From assembly GCF_024220585.1 (NCBI RefSeq), contig NZ_JAMXKF010000004.1:496001-560000 (forward strand): a DNA stretch of 64,000 nucleotides, given 5' to 3'. Shown here one piece after another: positions 18,347 to 28,066 of this stretch. The notes beneath the pieces were generated by a model. That model was not told the DNA's origin and searched no databases. It saw only the letters and a program-made list of their open reading frames with translations. This stretch comes from Dyadobacter diqingensis (GTDB lineage: Bacteria > Bacteroidota > Bacteroidia > Cytophagales > Spirosomataceae). Positions within the stretch are counted from its first letter, which is position 1, and each line of letters starts with the position of its first letter. Position numbers and translations under genes: made by a program.

Positions 18347-19378
18347 ATGAATTCATTGCTAAAACATAGTTTACTAATTTATATAGTGCTAATATTTTTA
18401 TCTTGCGGTGGTCAGGATAAAAAAGATTCGGCAGACTTTTTTTTAAAAGCGAATGTAGCTTTAAAACAAAACAATTATACCGAGGCCATTCGACTCTACG
18501 ATGAAGCCATTGCCAAAAATCACGATTTCCCGGATGCTTACCTAAACAAAGGCATCGCATTAATGAAAATAGGCAAAATAAGTGATGCCCGCGAGGTTTT
18601 GACAGAAGCAATTAACCTTGATCCTACACTTGTACAGGCAAATCTCGTCAGATCCGAATCTTTGCTCCGTTTGGGCGATTTTAAAGGGGCGGAAGAAGAT
18701 TTGAAAAAGATTACGAAAGATTACGCCGACTCGTCAAAATATTTTCTGATCCGGGGCAATCTCATGGACGCCGTCAGCCGGACATCGGAAGCACTTGCAG
18801 ATTTTGACAAATCCATTTCGCTTGATCCGAAAAATGTCGAGGCATTTGTAAACCGGGGTGCGGTCTATTACAAGCTCCACTCCTATCCACTGGCGAAGGA
18901 GGATTTTGTAGCTGCGATTAAACTTAACCCTGCTCAGCCGGAAGCCCTCAATAACCTTGGTCTGATTGCCACAAACAACAGGAACTGGAAAGATGCGGTT
19001 TTCTATTTTGACAGGATCCTGAATTTCAATCCTGCCGATCCTTTGGCGTTAAATAACAAAGGGTACGTCCTGATTCAAACGGGCGCCTTAAACGAGGCAA
19101 AAAAGCTCATAGACAGGACATTGGAAGCCCAGCCTGATAATGGCTATGCGCTGCGTAATCTGGGGCTTTATTACCAGGCCAGCAACGAGCCAGAGAAGGC
19201 CCTTGTCGAAATGAATAAAGCCATAGAGCTCGCCGAACCGGTGGAGTTGCTCTATGGCTTTACAGGGCGCCTTTATTACAGTCAGAATAACAAGACCAAG
19301 GCCTGTGAGATATGGAAAAAAGGGGTAGTACTTAAAGACTCAGTTGCGATACAAGAACTGGCTAAAAACTGCAATTAA
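18347..19378 (+). CDS. Tetratricopeptide-repeat lipoprotein
   Basis: The 343-residue protein begins with a lipoprotein signal, hydrophobic LLIYIVLIFLSC with the lipid-bearing Cys at 20. About eight TPR units follow, such as NYTEAIRLYDEAIAKNHDFPDAYLNKG and PEALNNLGLIATNNRNWKDAVFYFDRIL. It should sit on the periplasmic face of a membrane and act as a protein-binding scaffold. It is divergent from the small gene at 18304 (42-base gap) and ends one base before the menD stop on the other strand, with no room for a terminator between them. Confidence 0.92.
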   Translation: MNSLLKHSLLIYIVLIFLSCGGQDKKDSADFFLKANVALKQNNYTEAIRLYDEAIAKNHDFPDAYLNKGIALMKIGKISDAREVLTEAINLDPTLVQANLVRSESLLRLGDFKGAEEDLKKITKDYADSSKYFLIRGNLMDAVSRTSEALADFDKSISLDPKNVEAFVNRGAVYYKLHSYPLAKEDFVAAIKLNPAQPEALNNLGLIATNNRNWKDAVFYFDRILNFNPADPLALNNKGYVLIQTGALNEAKKLIDRTLEAQPDNGYALRNLGLYYQASNEPEKALVEMNKAIELAEPVELLYGFTGRLYYSQNNKTKACEIWKKGVVLKDSVAIQELAKNCN

Positions 19379-19379
19379 T

Positions 19380-21101
19380 TTACCAATTTTCACCTACGTA
19401 GGATTTTAGTCCTTTCCAGGTTTTCGCGTTCTCAACCGGGTCTGTAAATACTTCCAGCAGACTTGTTTTATCCGTTTGCAAAAAGACACTTAATACGTCC
19501 TTTAATGTTTCCATATTATCTGCTTCGAAGTAGGTAATATGGGAATCTTCAGACGTGCGTTTTGCGGTAAAATTATGTCTCGTTTCAAAGTAATTTTCAA
19601 GCTCAGGCAGAGCGGCCGGACCGTCGATCATCCTGAATATATTACCGCCACTATTGTTGAGCACAACAATCTTTAAATTGTCTGGTAACGGCTGGATCAA
19701 CAACCCGTTCCGGTCATATAAAAATGCAACGTCACCGACCAGTAAAAATACCGGTTTAGCGGTTACCATGGCCGCACCAATGGCCGTACTTACGCAGCCA
19801 TCAATACCACTTGTCCCACGATTTGCAAAAATTTCGACGTGAGAAACATGATTTCCCAATGCATTAACATACCTGATCGGCATACTGTTGGCAATGTGAA
19901 GCTGAGCTCCTTCCGGAATTGAATTAATGAGTAAATTAACAGATGTTAGATCATTTAACACTGATAGATTATCGAGATATTGCCTTAAAATAACGCCTGC
20001 GTTCGAATCATTTGCTTTCCAGTGCGCCTTATAAGAGGTATCGTTTTCAGGATCCGAGCCCTGGACAAACAGCTGATAATCAATCTTCTCAAACAAATTC
20101 TCGAAAAAATATTCAGCAGAAACGGGAATTTGACGGTTCAGGGAGTAAAATGTATCAACCAAATGGCTATCTTCACTGATATGCCAGTGCTGAATAGCCG
20201 GATTTTTCTGCAAAAATTGTTTGAAGGCCTTGGAGATGAAAGACAACCCGTAGGTAATGAGCAAATCCGGTCGTAACTTATCAGTGTTAGCATGGGGCAA
20301 AAAGACATCTTGATAAGTTAAAAAGTCCTGATATCCCTTTTGATTGGTCAGACTGTCGCCCAGCACCGGAACATCCAGCTCTTCAGAGATTTTGGCCAGT
20401 GCATGACTAAGCCTTTCGCTGCTTCGGTGCTGTCCGCCGGCTATTAAAATCCTGTCAAAACTATCCCAGGCATTTAATAAATCGTGCCAGGTTTCAACGG
20501 ACAAAGTCGCTTCCGATTCCGTTTTTCTGACCACCCTTACTTCCTGAGAAACCGAAATTATTTCCTCCCCTGAGGGATAAAAAGGCTCGCGTATCGGTAC
20601 GTTGATATGTACCGGACCGAAAGGTTTTGACTGCGCAAGAATTGCAGCTTCATTGCCGGTCCGGTTGATCATCCAACGGGCATCCTGGTGCGTATAATCG
20701 GACGAAAATGTAAAGGATTTCTTGACATGTTTCCCATAAATATCGGCCTGATAAATCGTCTGTCCATCCAGCTGATGGATCCATTCCGAAGGGCGATCGG
20801 CGGTTAATATCAGTAAAGAAATTTGCTGAAAAAACGCTTCGGCAACTGCCGGCGCATAGTTATAGGCCGCACTTCCGGAAGTGCAGATCAACACCACCGG
20901 CATATTCAATTGCTGAGCCATTCCAAGGGCTATAAAACCCGCAGACCTCTCATCCATCACCACGTGCTTTTTAAAGCCGTCATGGCGCACAAAAGCGAGC
21001 GTTAACGCCGCACTTCGGGATCCGGGGGATATCACTACGTGCCGCATGCCATGGGCGTAGCATATTTCGGCTAAATCTGTTAAGGGCTGTAATAATGCCA
21101 T
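19380..21101 (-). CDS. menD: 2-succinyl-5-enolpyruvyl-6-hydroxy-3-cyclohexene-1-carboxylate synthase
   Basis: MenD is the thiamine-diphosphate enzyme that joins isochorismate and 2-oxoglutarate in menaquinone synthesis. From ATG 21101 it has 573 residues. The frame extends nine codons upstream, but a -7 promoter element (TATTTTTG, 21121-21114) lies there, which supports the shorter start. Visible motifs are HVVISPGSRSAALTLAF at the N-terminus, the activating region DERSAGFIALGMAQQ with the catalytic Glu area, and the ThDP/metal motif GDVAFLYDRNGLL followed by VVLNNSGGNIFRMI. Menaquinone is the normal respiratory quinone in this phylum. No other men gene is in the window. Confidence 0.95.
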   Translation of the reverse strand: MALLQPLTDLAEICYAHGMRHVVISPGSRSAALTLAFVRHDGFKKHVVMDERSAGFIALGMAQQLNMPVVLICTSGSAAYNYAPAVAEAFFQQISLLILTADRPSEWIHQLDGQTIYQADIYGKHVKKSFTFSSDYTHQDARWMINRTGNEAAILAQSKPFGPVHINVPIREPFYPSGEEIISVSQEVRVVRKTESEATLSVETWHDLLNAWDSFDRILIAGGQHRSSERLSHALAKISEELDVPVLGDSLTNQKGYQDFLTYQDVFLPHANTDKLRPDLLITYGLSFISKAFKQFLQKNPAIQHWHISEDSHLVDTFYSLNRQIPVSAEYFFENLFEKIDYQLFVQGSDPENDTSYKAHWKANDSNAGVILRQYLDNLSVLNDLTSVNLLINSIPEGAQLHIANSMPIRYVNALGNHVSHVEIFANRGTSGIDGCVSTAIGAAMVTAKPVFLLVGDVAFLYDRNGLLIQPLPDNLKIVVLNNSGGNIFRMIDGPAALPELENYFETRHNFTAKRTSEDSHITYFEADNMETLKDVLSVFLQTDKTSLLEVFTDPVENAKTWKGLKSYVGENW

Positions 21102-21113
21102 TTCGTTTGTATA

Positions 21114-21121
21114 CAAAAATA
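21114..21121 (-). promoter_or_regulatory. menD: Candidate menD promoter -7 element
   Basis: TATTTTTG on the minus strand matches TAnnTTTG and predicts transcription starting a few bases before the ATG at 21101, an almost leaderless message. No clear TTTG is seen 19 bases upstream. The element is embedded in the T tract of the rpoD terminator hairpin. Confidence 0.4.
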
Positions 21122-21142
21122 GCCTCAAAAAGAGGCCATTTT
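21115..21142 (-). terminator. Terminator hairpin after rpoD
   Basis: An 11-bp stem with one G-U pair (21116-21126 with 21132-21142) and a five-base loop is followed by T residues on the minus strand, about 70 bases beyond the rpoD stop. Confidence 0.65.
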
Positions 21143-21214
21143 AAATTTTCTGATATAAGCGGTGATTTTCAAAACAGATGATAATCCCGGTATTCACTTT
21201 TAACTTTCTTTAAC

Positions 21215-22078
21215 TTATCCTAAATAAGTTTTCAAAGCCTTGCTTCTTGATACATGACGTAATCTGCGAATAGCCTTTTCTTTGATCTGACGCACGCGTT
21301 CACGGGTTAGGTTGAACTTCTCCCCAATCTCTTCCAAAGTCATCGCATGCTCGCCATTTAGGCCGAAATAAAGGGCGATAACGTCTGCTTCTCTCTGCGT
21401 CAAAGTGCAAAGTGCACGCTGTACCTCTTTACGTAATGATTCGTTAACCAAACCGGAGTCAGGTTTGTCTTCCAGATCATTTTCAAGAACGTCAAGCAAG
21501 CTGTTTTCTTCTCCCTGAACGAAAGGCGCATCCATGGATACGTGACGTCCCGAGATTTTCATGGTATCAACAACCTCAGAAGATGAGATTTCAAGCACTT
21601 CGGCAAGCTCCTCAGGAGAAGGCTCACGCTCGAAACGCTGTTCAAGTTCAGAGAAAGTCTTTGATATTTTATTTAAAGAACCTACACGGTTTAACGGAAG
21701 ACGTACAATACGTGACTGCTCAGCAAGCGCCTGAAGAATAGACTGGCGAATCCACCACACGGCATAGGAAATGAACTTAAAACCACGCGTTTCGTCGAAA
21801 CGCTGCGCAGCTTTAATCAAACCCAGGTTACCTTCATTGATCAGGTCACCCAAAGAAAGCCCTTGATTCTGATACTGTTTCGCAACCGAAACCACAAAAC
21901 GCAAGTTCGCCTTTGTCAACCTTTCCAACGCAAGTTGGTCACCGTCCCGTATTTTCTGAGCTAACGTCACTTCCTCATCCGGCGTTAACAAATCTACCTT
22001 CCCGATTTCCTGCAAGTATTTATCTAACGACTGACTTTCACGGTTGGTAATTTGCTTACTGATCTTTAGCTGTCTCAT
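21215..22078 (-). CDS. rpoD: Primary RNA polymerase sigma factor RpoD/SigA
   Basis: This 287-residue sigma-70 factor lacks the acidic region 1.1, which is normal for the primary sigma of Bacteroidota. Region 1.2 begins near [21 protein letters not shown]. Region 2 includes [16 protein letters not shown] and the promoter-melting and -7 recognition helix ([19 protein letters not shown]). Region 4.2 is [20 protein letters not shown]. This factor recognises the TTTG/TAnnTTTG promoters found in this window. It follows pnp after 68 bases on the same strand and is followed by a hairpin terminator. Confidence 0.95.
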   Translation of the reverse strand: MRQLKISKQITNRESQSLDKYLQEIGKVDLLTPDEEVTLAQKIRDGDQLALERLTKANLRFVVSVAKQYQNQGLSLGDLINEGNLGLIKAAQRFDETRGFKFISYAVWWIRQSILQALAEQSRIVRLPLNRVGSLNKISKTFSELEQRFEREPSPEELAEVLEISSSEVVDTMKISGRHVSMDAPFVQGEENSLLDVLENDLEDKPDSGLVNESLRKEVQRALCTLTQREADVIALYFGLNGEHAMTLEEIGEKFNLTRERVRQIKEKAIRRLRHVSRSKALKTYLG

Positions 22079-22146
22079 CTAAATTCAAATATTAATATGT
22101 ATAAATAACGACATTTACAAATGCCCTTGTTGATGAAAACACATTT

Positions 22147-24282
22147 TTATGCGTTTTTGTTCTCTGGTTTTGGAAGTAATACTTTGCGTGACAAGCGGTA
22201 CTTACCTGTTTTCTTGTCAACTTCAACCAATTTTACCTGAACTTCCTCTCCAACTTCGAGAACACCATCCATATTTTCAATACGCTCCCACTTGATCTCC
22301 GAAATATGAAGCAATCCGTCTTTACCTGGTAAAAATTCTACGAACGCACCAAACGGCATAATGGACTTCACTTTTCCTGAATAAACCTCGCCAATTTCAG
22401 GAACAAGGATAATTCCGCGAATTCTTGCAACCGCTTTATCCATGGAAGTCTTGTCTGCCGAAAATATACTTACATATCCTGCACCATCTTTTTCTTCAAT
22501 AGAAACAGTGGCACCGGATTCTTTCTGAATATCCTGAACAACCTTACCGCCCGGCCCGATTACAGCACCAATCATCTCACGGTCAATTTTGATAATGACA
22601 GCGCGAGGTGTGTGTGGTTTCAGGTCAGCACGTGATTCTTTAATCGTTTTATTCATTTCGCCAAGGATGTGCAGACGTCCGGCTTTGGCCTGTAACAACG
22701 CTTCTGACAACACTTCAAACGAAAGACCATTTACTTTAATATCCATTTGACAGGCCGTGATACCGTTTTCAGTACCCGTAACCTTGAAATCCATGTCACC
22801 CAGGTGATCTTCATCCCCAAGGATATCCGAAAGAACGGCATACTGACCTGTTTTTTCATCCGAGATCAATCCCATTGCAATTCCTGACACAGGAGCCTTA
22901 ATTTTCAATCCTGAGTCCATAAGGGCCAAAGAACCCGCACAAACCGTTGCCATAGATGACGAACCATTTGATTCAAGGATATCAGAAACGATACGGATTG
23001 TGTATGGATTGTCTTCTGCTCCAGGCAATACTTTTTTCAAAGCACGCAAAGCAAGGTTTCCGTGACCTACTTCACGACGTCCTGGTCCGCGGTTTGGTTT
23101 TACTTCACCTGTTGAGAAGCCCGGGAAGTTATAGTGAAGCAAGAATTTGCTGTAACCATATTTCAAAGGTGTATCGATGATCTGCTCGTCGTTTTTGGTA
23201 CCCAATGTCACCGTAGTTAATGACTGTGTTTCCCCGCGGGTAAACAAGGCAGAACCGTGTGCATTTGGCAAGAAATCAACTTCTGATGCGATCGGACGAA
23301 CCTCATCCAATTTACGGCCATCAAGACGTTTTCTTTCGTCAAGTACCAAACGGCGTGATGCATCGTATTCAAGGTCGTGGAAATAACGTTTTACAAGACC
23401 AAGGTTAACTTCTTCTTCCTCTCCGATTGTTTCTAAAAACTCCGCCAAAACAGCTTTCGCTCCTTCTTTACGTACATTTTTGTTTTTAGAACCCAACTGG
23501 GCAACTGCATAAACTTTATCATAACAGAAAGCACGAACGCGAGCTTCAAGCTCTTCATCCTGCACATCTCCTACGTATTCTCTTTTTACTGTGTTACCAA
23601 CCGCTGCTTCAAATTCTTTGATAGCAAGACACTGTTGTTTGATCACTTCATGAGCAAATTTCAAAGCTTCGATCACTTCTTCTTCCGAAACCTCGTCCAT
23701 TTCTCCTTCTACCATCGTGATATCCTGGTAAGTAGCACCCACCATAAGATCCAAAGTAGCATTTTCAAGAACAGATGCACCCGGGTTAATCACCAGTTGT
23801 CCGTCAATTTTCGCAACACGAACCTCAGAAACCGGTCCGCCGAAAGGAATGTCAGAAGCAGCAAGCGCAGCCGAAGCAGCCAATGCTGCCAATGCGTCCG
23901 GCAAAGCCTCAGCGTCTGCTGAGATCAACATCAGGTTAACCTGAATTTCTGCGTGGTAATCATCCGGGAAAAGAGGACGAAGAACGCGGTCAACCAAACG
24001 GCTAACCAAAACTTCATGGTCAGAAAGTTTACCTTCACGACGCATAAAGCTACCAGGGATTCTACCTGCCGAAGCAAATTTTTCCTGGTAATCCACTGAA
24101 AGAGGCAAGAAATCAATTCCCTCTCTAATATCTTTATTGGCAACAACGGTAGCCAGAAGCATGGTATTACCCATACGTACCACAACGGATCCATCTGCCT
24201 GTTTTGCTAATTTTCCTGTTTCAATTGTAATTTCTCTACCATCAGGCAATGGTATCGTTTTGGTCACTATGTTAAATAGCAT
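22147..24282 (-). CDS. pnp: Polyribonucleotide nucleotidyltransferase (PNPase)
   Basis: PNPase degrades RNA 3'-to-5' with phosphate, as a trimer. The 711 residues contain two RNase PH domains (about 1-220 and 310-540) separated by a helical domain. A KH domain follows at ~555-615 with the [12 protein letters not shown] loop, then an S1 domain at ~625-695 ([27 protein letters not shown]). [29 protein letters not shown] and the [19 protein letters not shown] active-site region are intact. It is preceded by rpsO, the widespread rpsO-pnp order, with a hairpin between the two. Confidence 0.97.
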   Translation of the reverse strand: MLFNIVTKTIPLPDGREITIETGKLAKQADGSVVVRMGNTMLLATVVANKDIREGIDFLPLSVDYQEKFASAGRIPGSFMRREGKLSDHEVLVSRLVDRVLRPLFPDDYHAEIQVNLMLISADAEALPDALAALAASAALAASDIPFGGPVSEVRVAKIDGQLVINPGASVLENATLDLMVGATYQDITMVEGEMDEVSEEEVIEALKFAHEVIKQQCLAIKEFEAAVGNTVKREYVGDVQDEELEARVRAFCYDKVYAVAQLGSKNKNVRKEGAKAVLAEFLETIGEEEEVNLGLVKRYFHDLEYDASRRLVLDERKRLDGRKLDEVRPIASEVDFLPNAHGSALFTRGETQSLTTVTLGTKNDEQIIDTPLKYGYSKFLLHYNFPGFSTGEVKPNRGPGRREVGHGNLALRALKKVLPGAEDNPYTIRIVSDILESNGSSSMATVCAGSLALMDSGLKIKAPVSGIAMGLISDEKTGQYAVLSDILGDEDHLGDMDFKVTGTENGITACQMDIKVNGLSFEVLSEALLQAKAGRLHILGEMNKTIKESRADLKPHTPRAVIIKIDREMIGAVIGPGGKVVQDIQKESGATVSIEEKDGAGYVSIFSADKTSMDKAVARIRGIILVPEIGEVYSGKVKSIMPFGAFVEFLPGKDGLLHISEIKWERIENMDGVLEVGEEVQVKLVEVDKKTGKYRLSRKVLLPKPENKNA

Positions 24283-24356
24283 AGAATATGTAATGTTTGG
24301 GTAGCTGTGAAAACGTCACCAGAACGTTTCCTGTATAATTTTCTGATTAAATTCCG

Positions 24357-24399
24357 CAAAAAATCAGGGAACTTACTATGAAAGCAAGTTCCCTGATTT
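24357..24399 (-). terminator. rpsO-pnp intergenic hairpin, likely terminator
   Basis: A perfect 14-bp stem (24361-24374 with 24386-24399) starts seven bases after the rpsO stop, and its minus-strand tail is TTTGCGG after the T-rich arm. In other bacteria the rpsO-pnp gap holds a terminator and an RNase III site that controls pnp. Confidence 0.75.
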
Positions 24400-24405
24400 A
24401 GTAAA

Positions 24406-24681
24406 TTACTTACGAATGTTCAATTCCGCGATAATCGCACGGTAACGAGTAATGTCGTTTTTGTAAAGATAATCCAATAATCTTCTGCGCTTTCCTACCA
24501 TTTTAAGTAGACCCAGACGAGTATCGTTATCTTTTTTGTGCGTTTTTAAGTGCTCGTTCAAATAATTGATACGGTACGTAAATAAAGCAATTTGTGATTC
24601 GGCAGATCCAGTATCACCGCCTTCTTTTTTAAAACCTTTGGTTTCGAAGATCTCTCTCTTCTTTTCCGTAGTTAAATACAT
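24406..24681 (-). CDS. rpsO: 30S ribosomal protein S15
   Basis: S15 is a 91-residue primary binder of 16S rRNA in the central domain of the 30S subunit. The core motif is intact: [23 protein letters not shown], then [25 protein letters not shown]. The last residues, [12 protein letters not shown], are typical. A candidate promoter element TAATTTTG lies at 24752-24745 on the minus strand, about 65 bases before the start. Confidence 0.97.
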   Translation of the reverse strand: MYLTTEKKREIFETKGFKKEGGDTGSAESQIALFTYRINYLNEHLKTHKKDNDTRLGLLKMVGKRRRLLDYLYKNDITRYRAIIAELNIRK

Positions 24682-24787
24682 GATTGTAACAACAGATTAA
24701 ATATGTAAAAATAATTTACAGCACTATGCTGCAAAACAAGGACGCAAAATTAAGAATTATTCCTGATATAAAGAAAATATAATTTTA

Positions 24788-26296
24788 CTATGAATTGATA
24801 AGCCGTGTTTTTCCAAATCTACTTGCCAAAAAAGATTTAATTCTTTTGACACGCATCTGATAAACATCCTTATCAAAAAGACGCGAGTCGCTGCGGGCAC
24901 GGTCTATGAAATAAACACCGGCGATAAATAACACCGTATTGGCCATCCAGGCTCCGACGGGCACACTCAACAACCCCTCTTTCACCCACTTATCTCCCTG
25001 GTTGATCAGAACGTACAGCAGGATAAAAAACAATACCGACACCAGTACCGGTACTCCAAAGCCCCCTTTTTTAATGATAGCACCCAACGGGGCACCGATT
25101 AAAAACATGATCAGACAAGATAACGCATTGGTATATTTATGATGTTTTTCCAGTTCATATTTGCTGGCATCTTTTAATTTCGCCTGGAGATAATCCTGAT
25201 TGGATTTTGCATAACTCTGCATACTCGCCGCCGAACTTTTGGCCGTTGTCAGAATTTCTTTCTTTAAACTGTCAGTCACCGGACGGGTCAGCAACGAATC
25301 GATCCACTTGCCGGCTTTAAGTGTTTTGTCAGTCCCCTGCTTGTAGTTATACGAGAAATATTGCTGACTGTTCGGCAGGAGATTTTTCTTCGTTTCGTCA
25401 TAAGAAGTTTTGATCGAATCGGCGGTGTGGTTCAGATCATCAATATTTTTCATAAACTCATGATACTTGAACTGCCCTTCGTCCGTGCGTTTCATGCCAA
25501 ATGACGATAAACTCTCAACCATTTTGAAATGATCAAATGCATTTCTCGTGAATTTTGTACTCAACGGCTTTGCCTCCACTCCTGACGCTATTGGTGAAAT
25601 GTATGTGGCCGTTCCGCCTTTCTGCTCATTATCTTCTGTATAACTCGTACCGCTGTACAACTCAATAACCAGATTGGAATTTTCATTGATGGTATACATC
25701 TTGCCAGAATCAGCCAGAATGATCTGTGTGTTGCCGCGTTCGTAAGAGCGGCTGTCGTGCTTGTAGATCACCATCCCCTTCATAGACTGCGCATCGGCCA
25801 TTTTTTTATCAACCTTGATGCTATATCCCGGAAGGTCATTGTAAAAAATCCCTTCCTTAATTTTGAGCGTTGCCTTGGTCGTCTTGATGTCATAGAGCAA
25901 ACTATAACCCTTTAAATTCGCCCAGGGCGAGACCCGATCATTAAAATAGAAGGAAAAAATACTGACCAGCACCGCCACAATAAACAAAGGCGCCATGGCC
26001 CGCACCACCGATATGCCCGCACTTTTGATTGCCGTGAGCTCGAAGAACTCTCCAAGATTCCCGAAGGCCATCAGTGAAGACAGCAGCATGGCCAGCGGAA
26101 GCGCAGTGGGCACTGTAATGAGACTGAAGAAAAAGAAAAGCCGGGCATAATCCCATAGCCCCAGATCTTTCGACACAAAATCATCAATATAAAAAATCAT
26201 GATTTTCATTAAAAATATGAAAACCACTACCGACATTGTAACTATAAATGGTCCCCAGAAGGACATTAGTATAAGCTTATCCAGCTTTTTCATCAA
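24788..26296 (-). CDS. LptF/LptG-family lipopolysaccharide export permease
   Basis: This 502-residue YjgP/YjgQ-family permease is a membrane part of the LptB2FG transporter that extracts LPS from the inner membrane. Helices lie near residues 10-35, 50-75 and 97-122. A periplasmic beta-jellyroll region follows (~140-390, including KEGIFYNDLPGYSIKVDKK), then three C-terminal helices (LSCLIMFLIGAPLGAIIKKGG is the family motif). The start overlaps the stop of the START-like gene by four bases (ATGA), so the pair is translationally coupled. Bacteroidota often carry one longer LptF/G with an extended periplasmic insert. Which of LptF or LptG it represents is unclear. Confidence 0.9.
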   Translation of the reverse strand: MMKKLDKLILMSFWGPFIVTMSVVVFIFLMKIMIFYIDDFVSKDLGLWDYARLFFFFSLITVPTALPLAMLLSSLMAFGNLGEFFELTAIKSAGISVVRAMAPLFIVAVLVSIFSFYFNDRVSPWANLKGYSLLYDIKTTKATLKIKEGIFYNDLPGYSIKVDKKMADAQSMKGMVIYKHDSRSYERGNTQIILADSGKMYTINENSNLVIELYSGTSYTEDNEQKGGTATYISPIASGVEAKPLSTKFTRNAFDHFKMVESLSSFGMKRTDEGQFKYHEFMKNIDDLNHTADSIKTSYDETKKNLLPNSQQYFSYNYKQGTDKTLKAGKWIDSLLTRPVTDSLKKEILTTAKSSAASMQSYAKSNQDYLQAKLKDASKYELEKHHKYTNALSCLIMFLIGAPLGAIIKKGGFGVPVLVSVLFFILLYVLINQGDKWVKEGLLSVPVGAWMANTVLFIAGVYFIDRARSDSRLFDKDVYQMRVKRIKSFLASRFGKTRLINS

Positions 26297-26685
26297 CTCC
26301 CTACAATTTCTTTAAGATTATCCATAAACCCATTCCACAACGATATTAGTTCAGCTTCATCCTTATTTGATGAATAATCTATAACCCTTAAAAACGTTGT
26401 TTGCGTCAATTCACTGACTTCCAGCTTCATTTCCAGATGATTATTATCCAGGTCGTCGTCACTGGTATTTTCAAATTCAAATTTAACAGCTTTGTTTATT
26501 CTTAACCCGGTCTGTTTTGCCACGTGGCTATCCCCGTCCCACTGAAAATCGAATCGCTGATTAGGCAAAACAGTTACTTTTTCTGCAAACCATTGTTCCA
26601 GACCAGAGGGCGTGGAGATGTATGGAAATAAAACTTTTGGTGATGAGCGCAATTCAAATTCAGTAATAAACTTAAATTTTTCCAT
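26293..26685 (-). CDS. START-like (AHSA1/SRPBCC-type) domain protein
   Basis: From ATG 26685 this is a 130-residue cytoplasmic protein, MEKFKFITEFELRSSPKVLFPYISTP. An ATG at 26712 would add nine residues. The sequence spans one START-like fold: the N-terminal strand, the SGLEQWFAEKVTV helix-loop, RFDFQWDGD strands, and a long C-terminal helix (SLWNGFMDNLKEI). These domains have a cavity for hydrophobic ligands. The gene overlaps the LptF/G permease gene by four bases, so the products are made together. A role linked to LPS transport is an inference from that overlap only. Confidence 0.85.
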   Translation of the reverse strand: MEKFKFITEFELRSSPKVLFPYISTPSGLEQWFAEKVTVLPNQRFDFQWDGDSHVAKQTGLRINKAVKFEFENTSDDDLDNNHLEMKLEVSELTQTTFLRVIDYSSNKDEAELISLWNGFMDNLKEIVGS

Positions 26686-26869
26686 TGTAACTGGGTTTAT
26701 GGGTTTCTCCATTGCAAAATTGTTAACCTGCTGATCTTAAAAGTTGTAATATAACACAAATCACTAATAAAAATCAGAAACCTGCTTTTCTGTTTTTTTG
26801 TAATTTAGTTTTTTACAATGAATTTTCCAAAAAGACTTGCATTCTAAATTTCTTTAACATACTTTTGCA

Positions 26870-26877
26870 CCACAATA
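26870..26877 (+). promoter_or_regulatory. Promoter -7 element of the tRNA-Met gene
   Basis: TACTTTTG matches TAnnTTTG and ends seven bases before the tRNA. The -33 side is only a T-rich AAATTT around 26847-26852. Confidence 0.6.
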
Positions 26878-26884
26878 ACGGTAC

Positions 26885-26958
26885 GGCGGGGTAGCTCAGA
26901 TGGTTAGAGCGTAGGATTCATAACCCTAAGGTCGGCAGTTCGATTCTGCTCCCCGCTA
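26885..26958 (+). tRNA. tRNA-Met, anticodon CAT (elongator type)
   Basis: The 74-base cloverleaf folds as follows: acceptor GGCGGGG with CCCCGCT plus discriminator A, D-stem GCTC/GAGC, anticodon loop TTCATAA, and T-stem GGCAG/CTGCT with loop TTCGATT. The anticodon is CAT. The anticodon stem lacks the three G-C pairs of initiator tRNA, so an elongator tRNA-Met is the best call; a lysidine-modified tRNA-Ile(CAT) cannot be fully excluded. The pair closing the anticodon loop is A-C, a mismatch. CCA is not encoded. Confidence 0.95.
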
Positions 26959-26962
26959 CGAG

Positions 26963-26990
26963 AAAAGGCATCCAAACGGATGCCTTTTTT
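26963..26990 (+). terminator. Terminator of the tRNA-Met gene
   Basis: A 10-bp stem (26964-26973 with 26978-26987) with a four-base loop and a T run begins five bases after the tRNA. Confidence 0.9.
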
Positions 26991-27202
26991 GCTTTTCAGG
27001 AATTATATTTTCTTCTTATACCACGGCTAATAATTATCTTTTCCCCTGAGCCATTCGAGAAATCGCTTTCCGATTAAAAATACTGCTTCGTAGTACTGAG
27101 AAAAACGCTCCTCCCCGATTTGGAAACAAGTAACCTTGATTTGGAAACACATCCCGATGAAACTTGCCGGAATTTTGCATCAGACATTAAAACACAGAAA
27201 AA

Positions 27203-28003
27203 ATGCAAAAAACAATTTTCATTACAGGAGCATCTTCAGGATTAGGCAAGGCAACCGCAAAACTATTTCAGGCAAAAGGATGGAACGTCATTGCCACCAT
27301 GCGAAACCCGGCAAAAGAAACAGAACTTAATCAACTGGAAAACGTGACACTTCTGCCGCTGGACGTAACCAACGCCGAGCAGATCAAAGCGACTGTGACT
27401 AAGGCGATTTCTTTAAAGCCAATTGATGTGGTGTTCAATAACGCAGGTTATGGGCTTATGGGTGCCCTGGAAGCGCTTACCGAAGAACAGATCTCCCAAC
27501 AGATCAGCACCAACCTTTTGGCTGTGCTGCGCGTCACACAGGCGTTTATTCCTCATTTCAGAGAAAAGAAAGACGGTTTGTTCATTAGCACAACTTCCAT
27601 GGGCGGATTTCTTACATTCCCCTTGCACTCCATTTATCATGCTACTAAATTTGCGTTGGAGGGCTGGTCGGAGGGTATGTCCTTTGAATTGGGTTTGCAT
27701 AACATTAAAATAAAAACGGTTGCGCCCGGAGGCATCGCAACGGACTTCACCGGCAGATCGCTTGATAAAAGCAGTCACCCCGAGTATCAGGAGCTCGAAG
27801 ACAAGCTTTTTGCCGCGATTGAAACGATGAAGGCAGCCTCAACCGCTGAACAAATTGCCGAAGTTGTATATGAAGCCGCAACGGACGACAAAGACCAGAT
27901 CCGTTATGTTGCGGGTGAAGATGCCAAAGCACTATATGCAAGACGCCTGGAAGTTGGCGGAGAAGAATTCAGAAAGGAAATCAGAAGTCAGATTCTGGGA
28001 TAG
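27203..28003 (+). CDS. Short-chain dehydrogenase/reductase (classical SDR)
   Basis: This 266-residue oxidoreductase has the NAD(P) motif TGASSGLGKA (~8-17), the structural NNAG, catalytic Ser in STTSMGG, and YxxxK as YHATK. ATMRNP after the second strand carries an Arg that favours NADP. The substrate is unknown; the sequence belongs to the broad group of uncharacterised SDRs in soil bacteria. An AraC-type regulator follows in the same direction after a hairpin, and may regulate it. A 244-base spacer separates it from the tRNA. Confidence 0.93.
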   Translation: MQKTIFITGASSGLGKATAKLFQAKGWNVIATMRNPAKETELNQLENVTLLPLDVTNAEQIKATVTKAISLKPIDVVFNNAGYGLMGALEALTEEQISQQISTNLLAVLRVTQAFIPHFREKKDGLFISTTSMGGFLTFPLHSIYHATKFALEGWSEGMSFELGLHNIKIKTVAPGGIATDFTGRSLDKSSHPEYQELEDKLFAAIETMKAASTAEQIAEVVYEAATDDKDQIRYVAGEDAKALYARRLEVGGEEFRKEIRSQILG

Positions 28004-28010
28004 TTATCAA

Positions 28011-28045
28011 AAACCTGCAACTGCCAAAAAGACGGTTGCAGGTTT
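28011..28045 (+). terminator. Hairpin after the SDR gene
   Basis: An 11-bp perfect stem (28011-28021 with 28035-28045) starts eight bases past the SDR stop. The tail is short in T, so termination may be partial before the AraC gene. Confidence 0.6.
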
Positions 28046-28066
28046 AAACTTAATAAAAGCAAGAAA

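Noticed and set aside
26990..27202. Possible integration site next to tRNA-Met
   Set aside because: No integrase, no direct repeat of the tRNA end, and the following genes look native.
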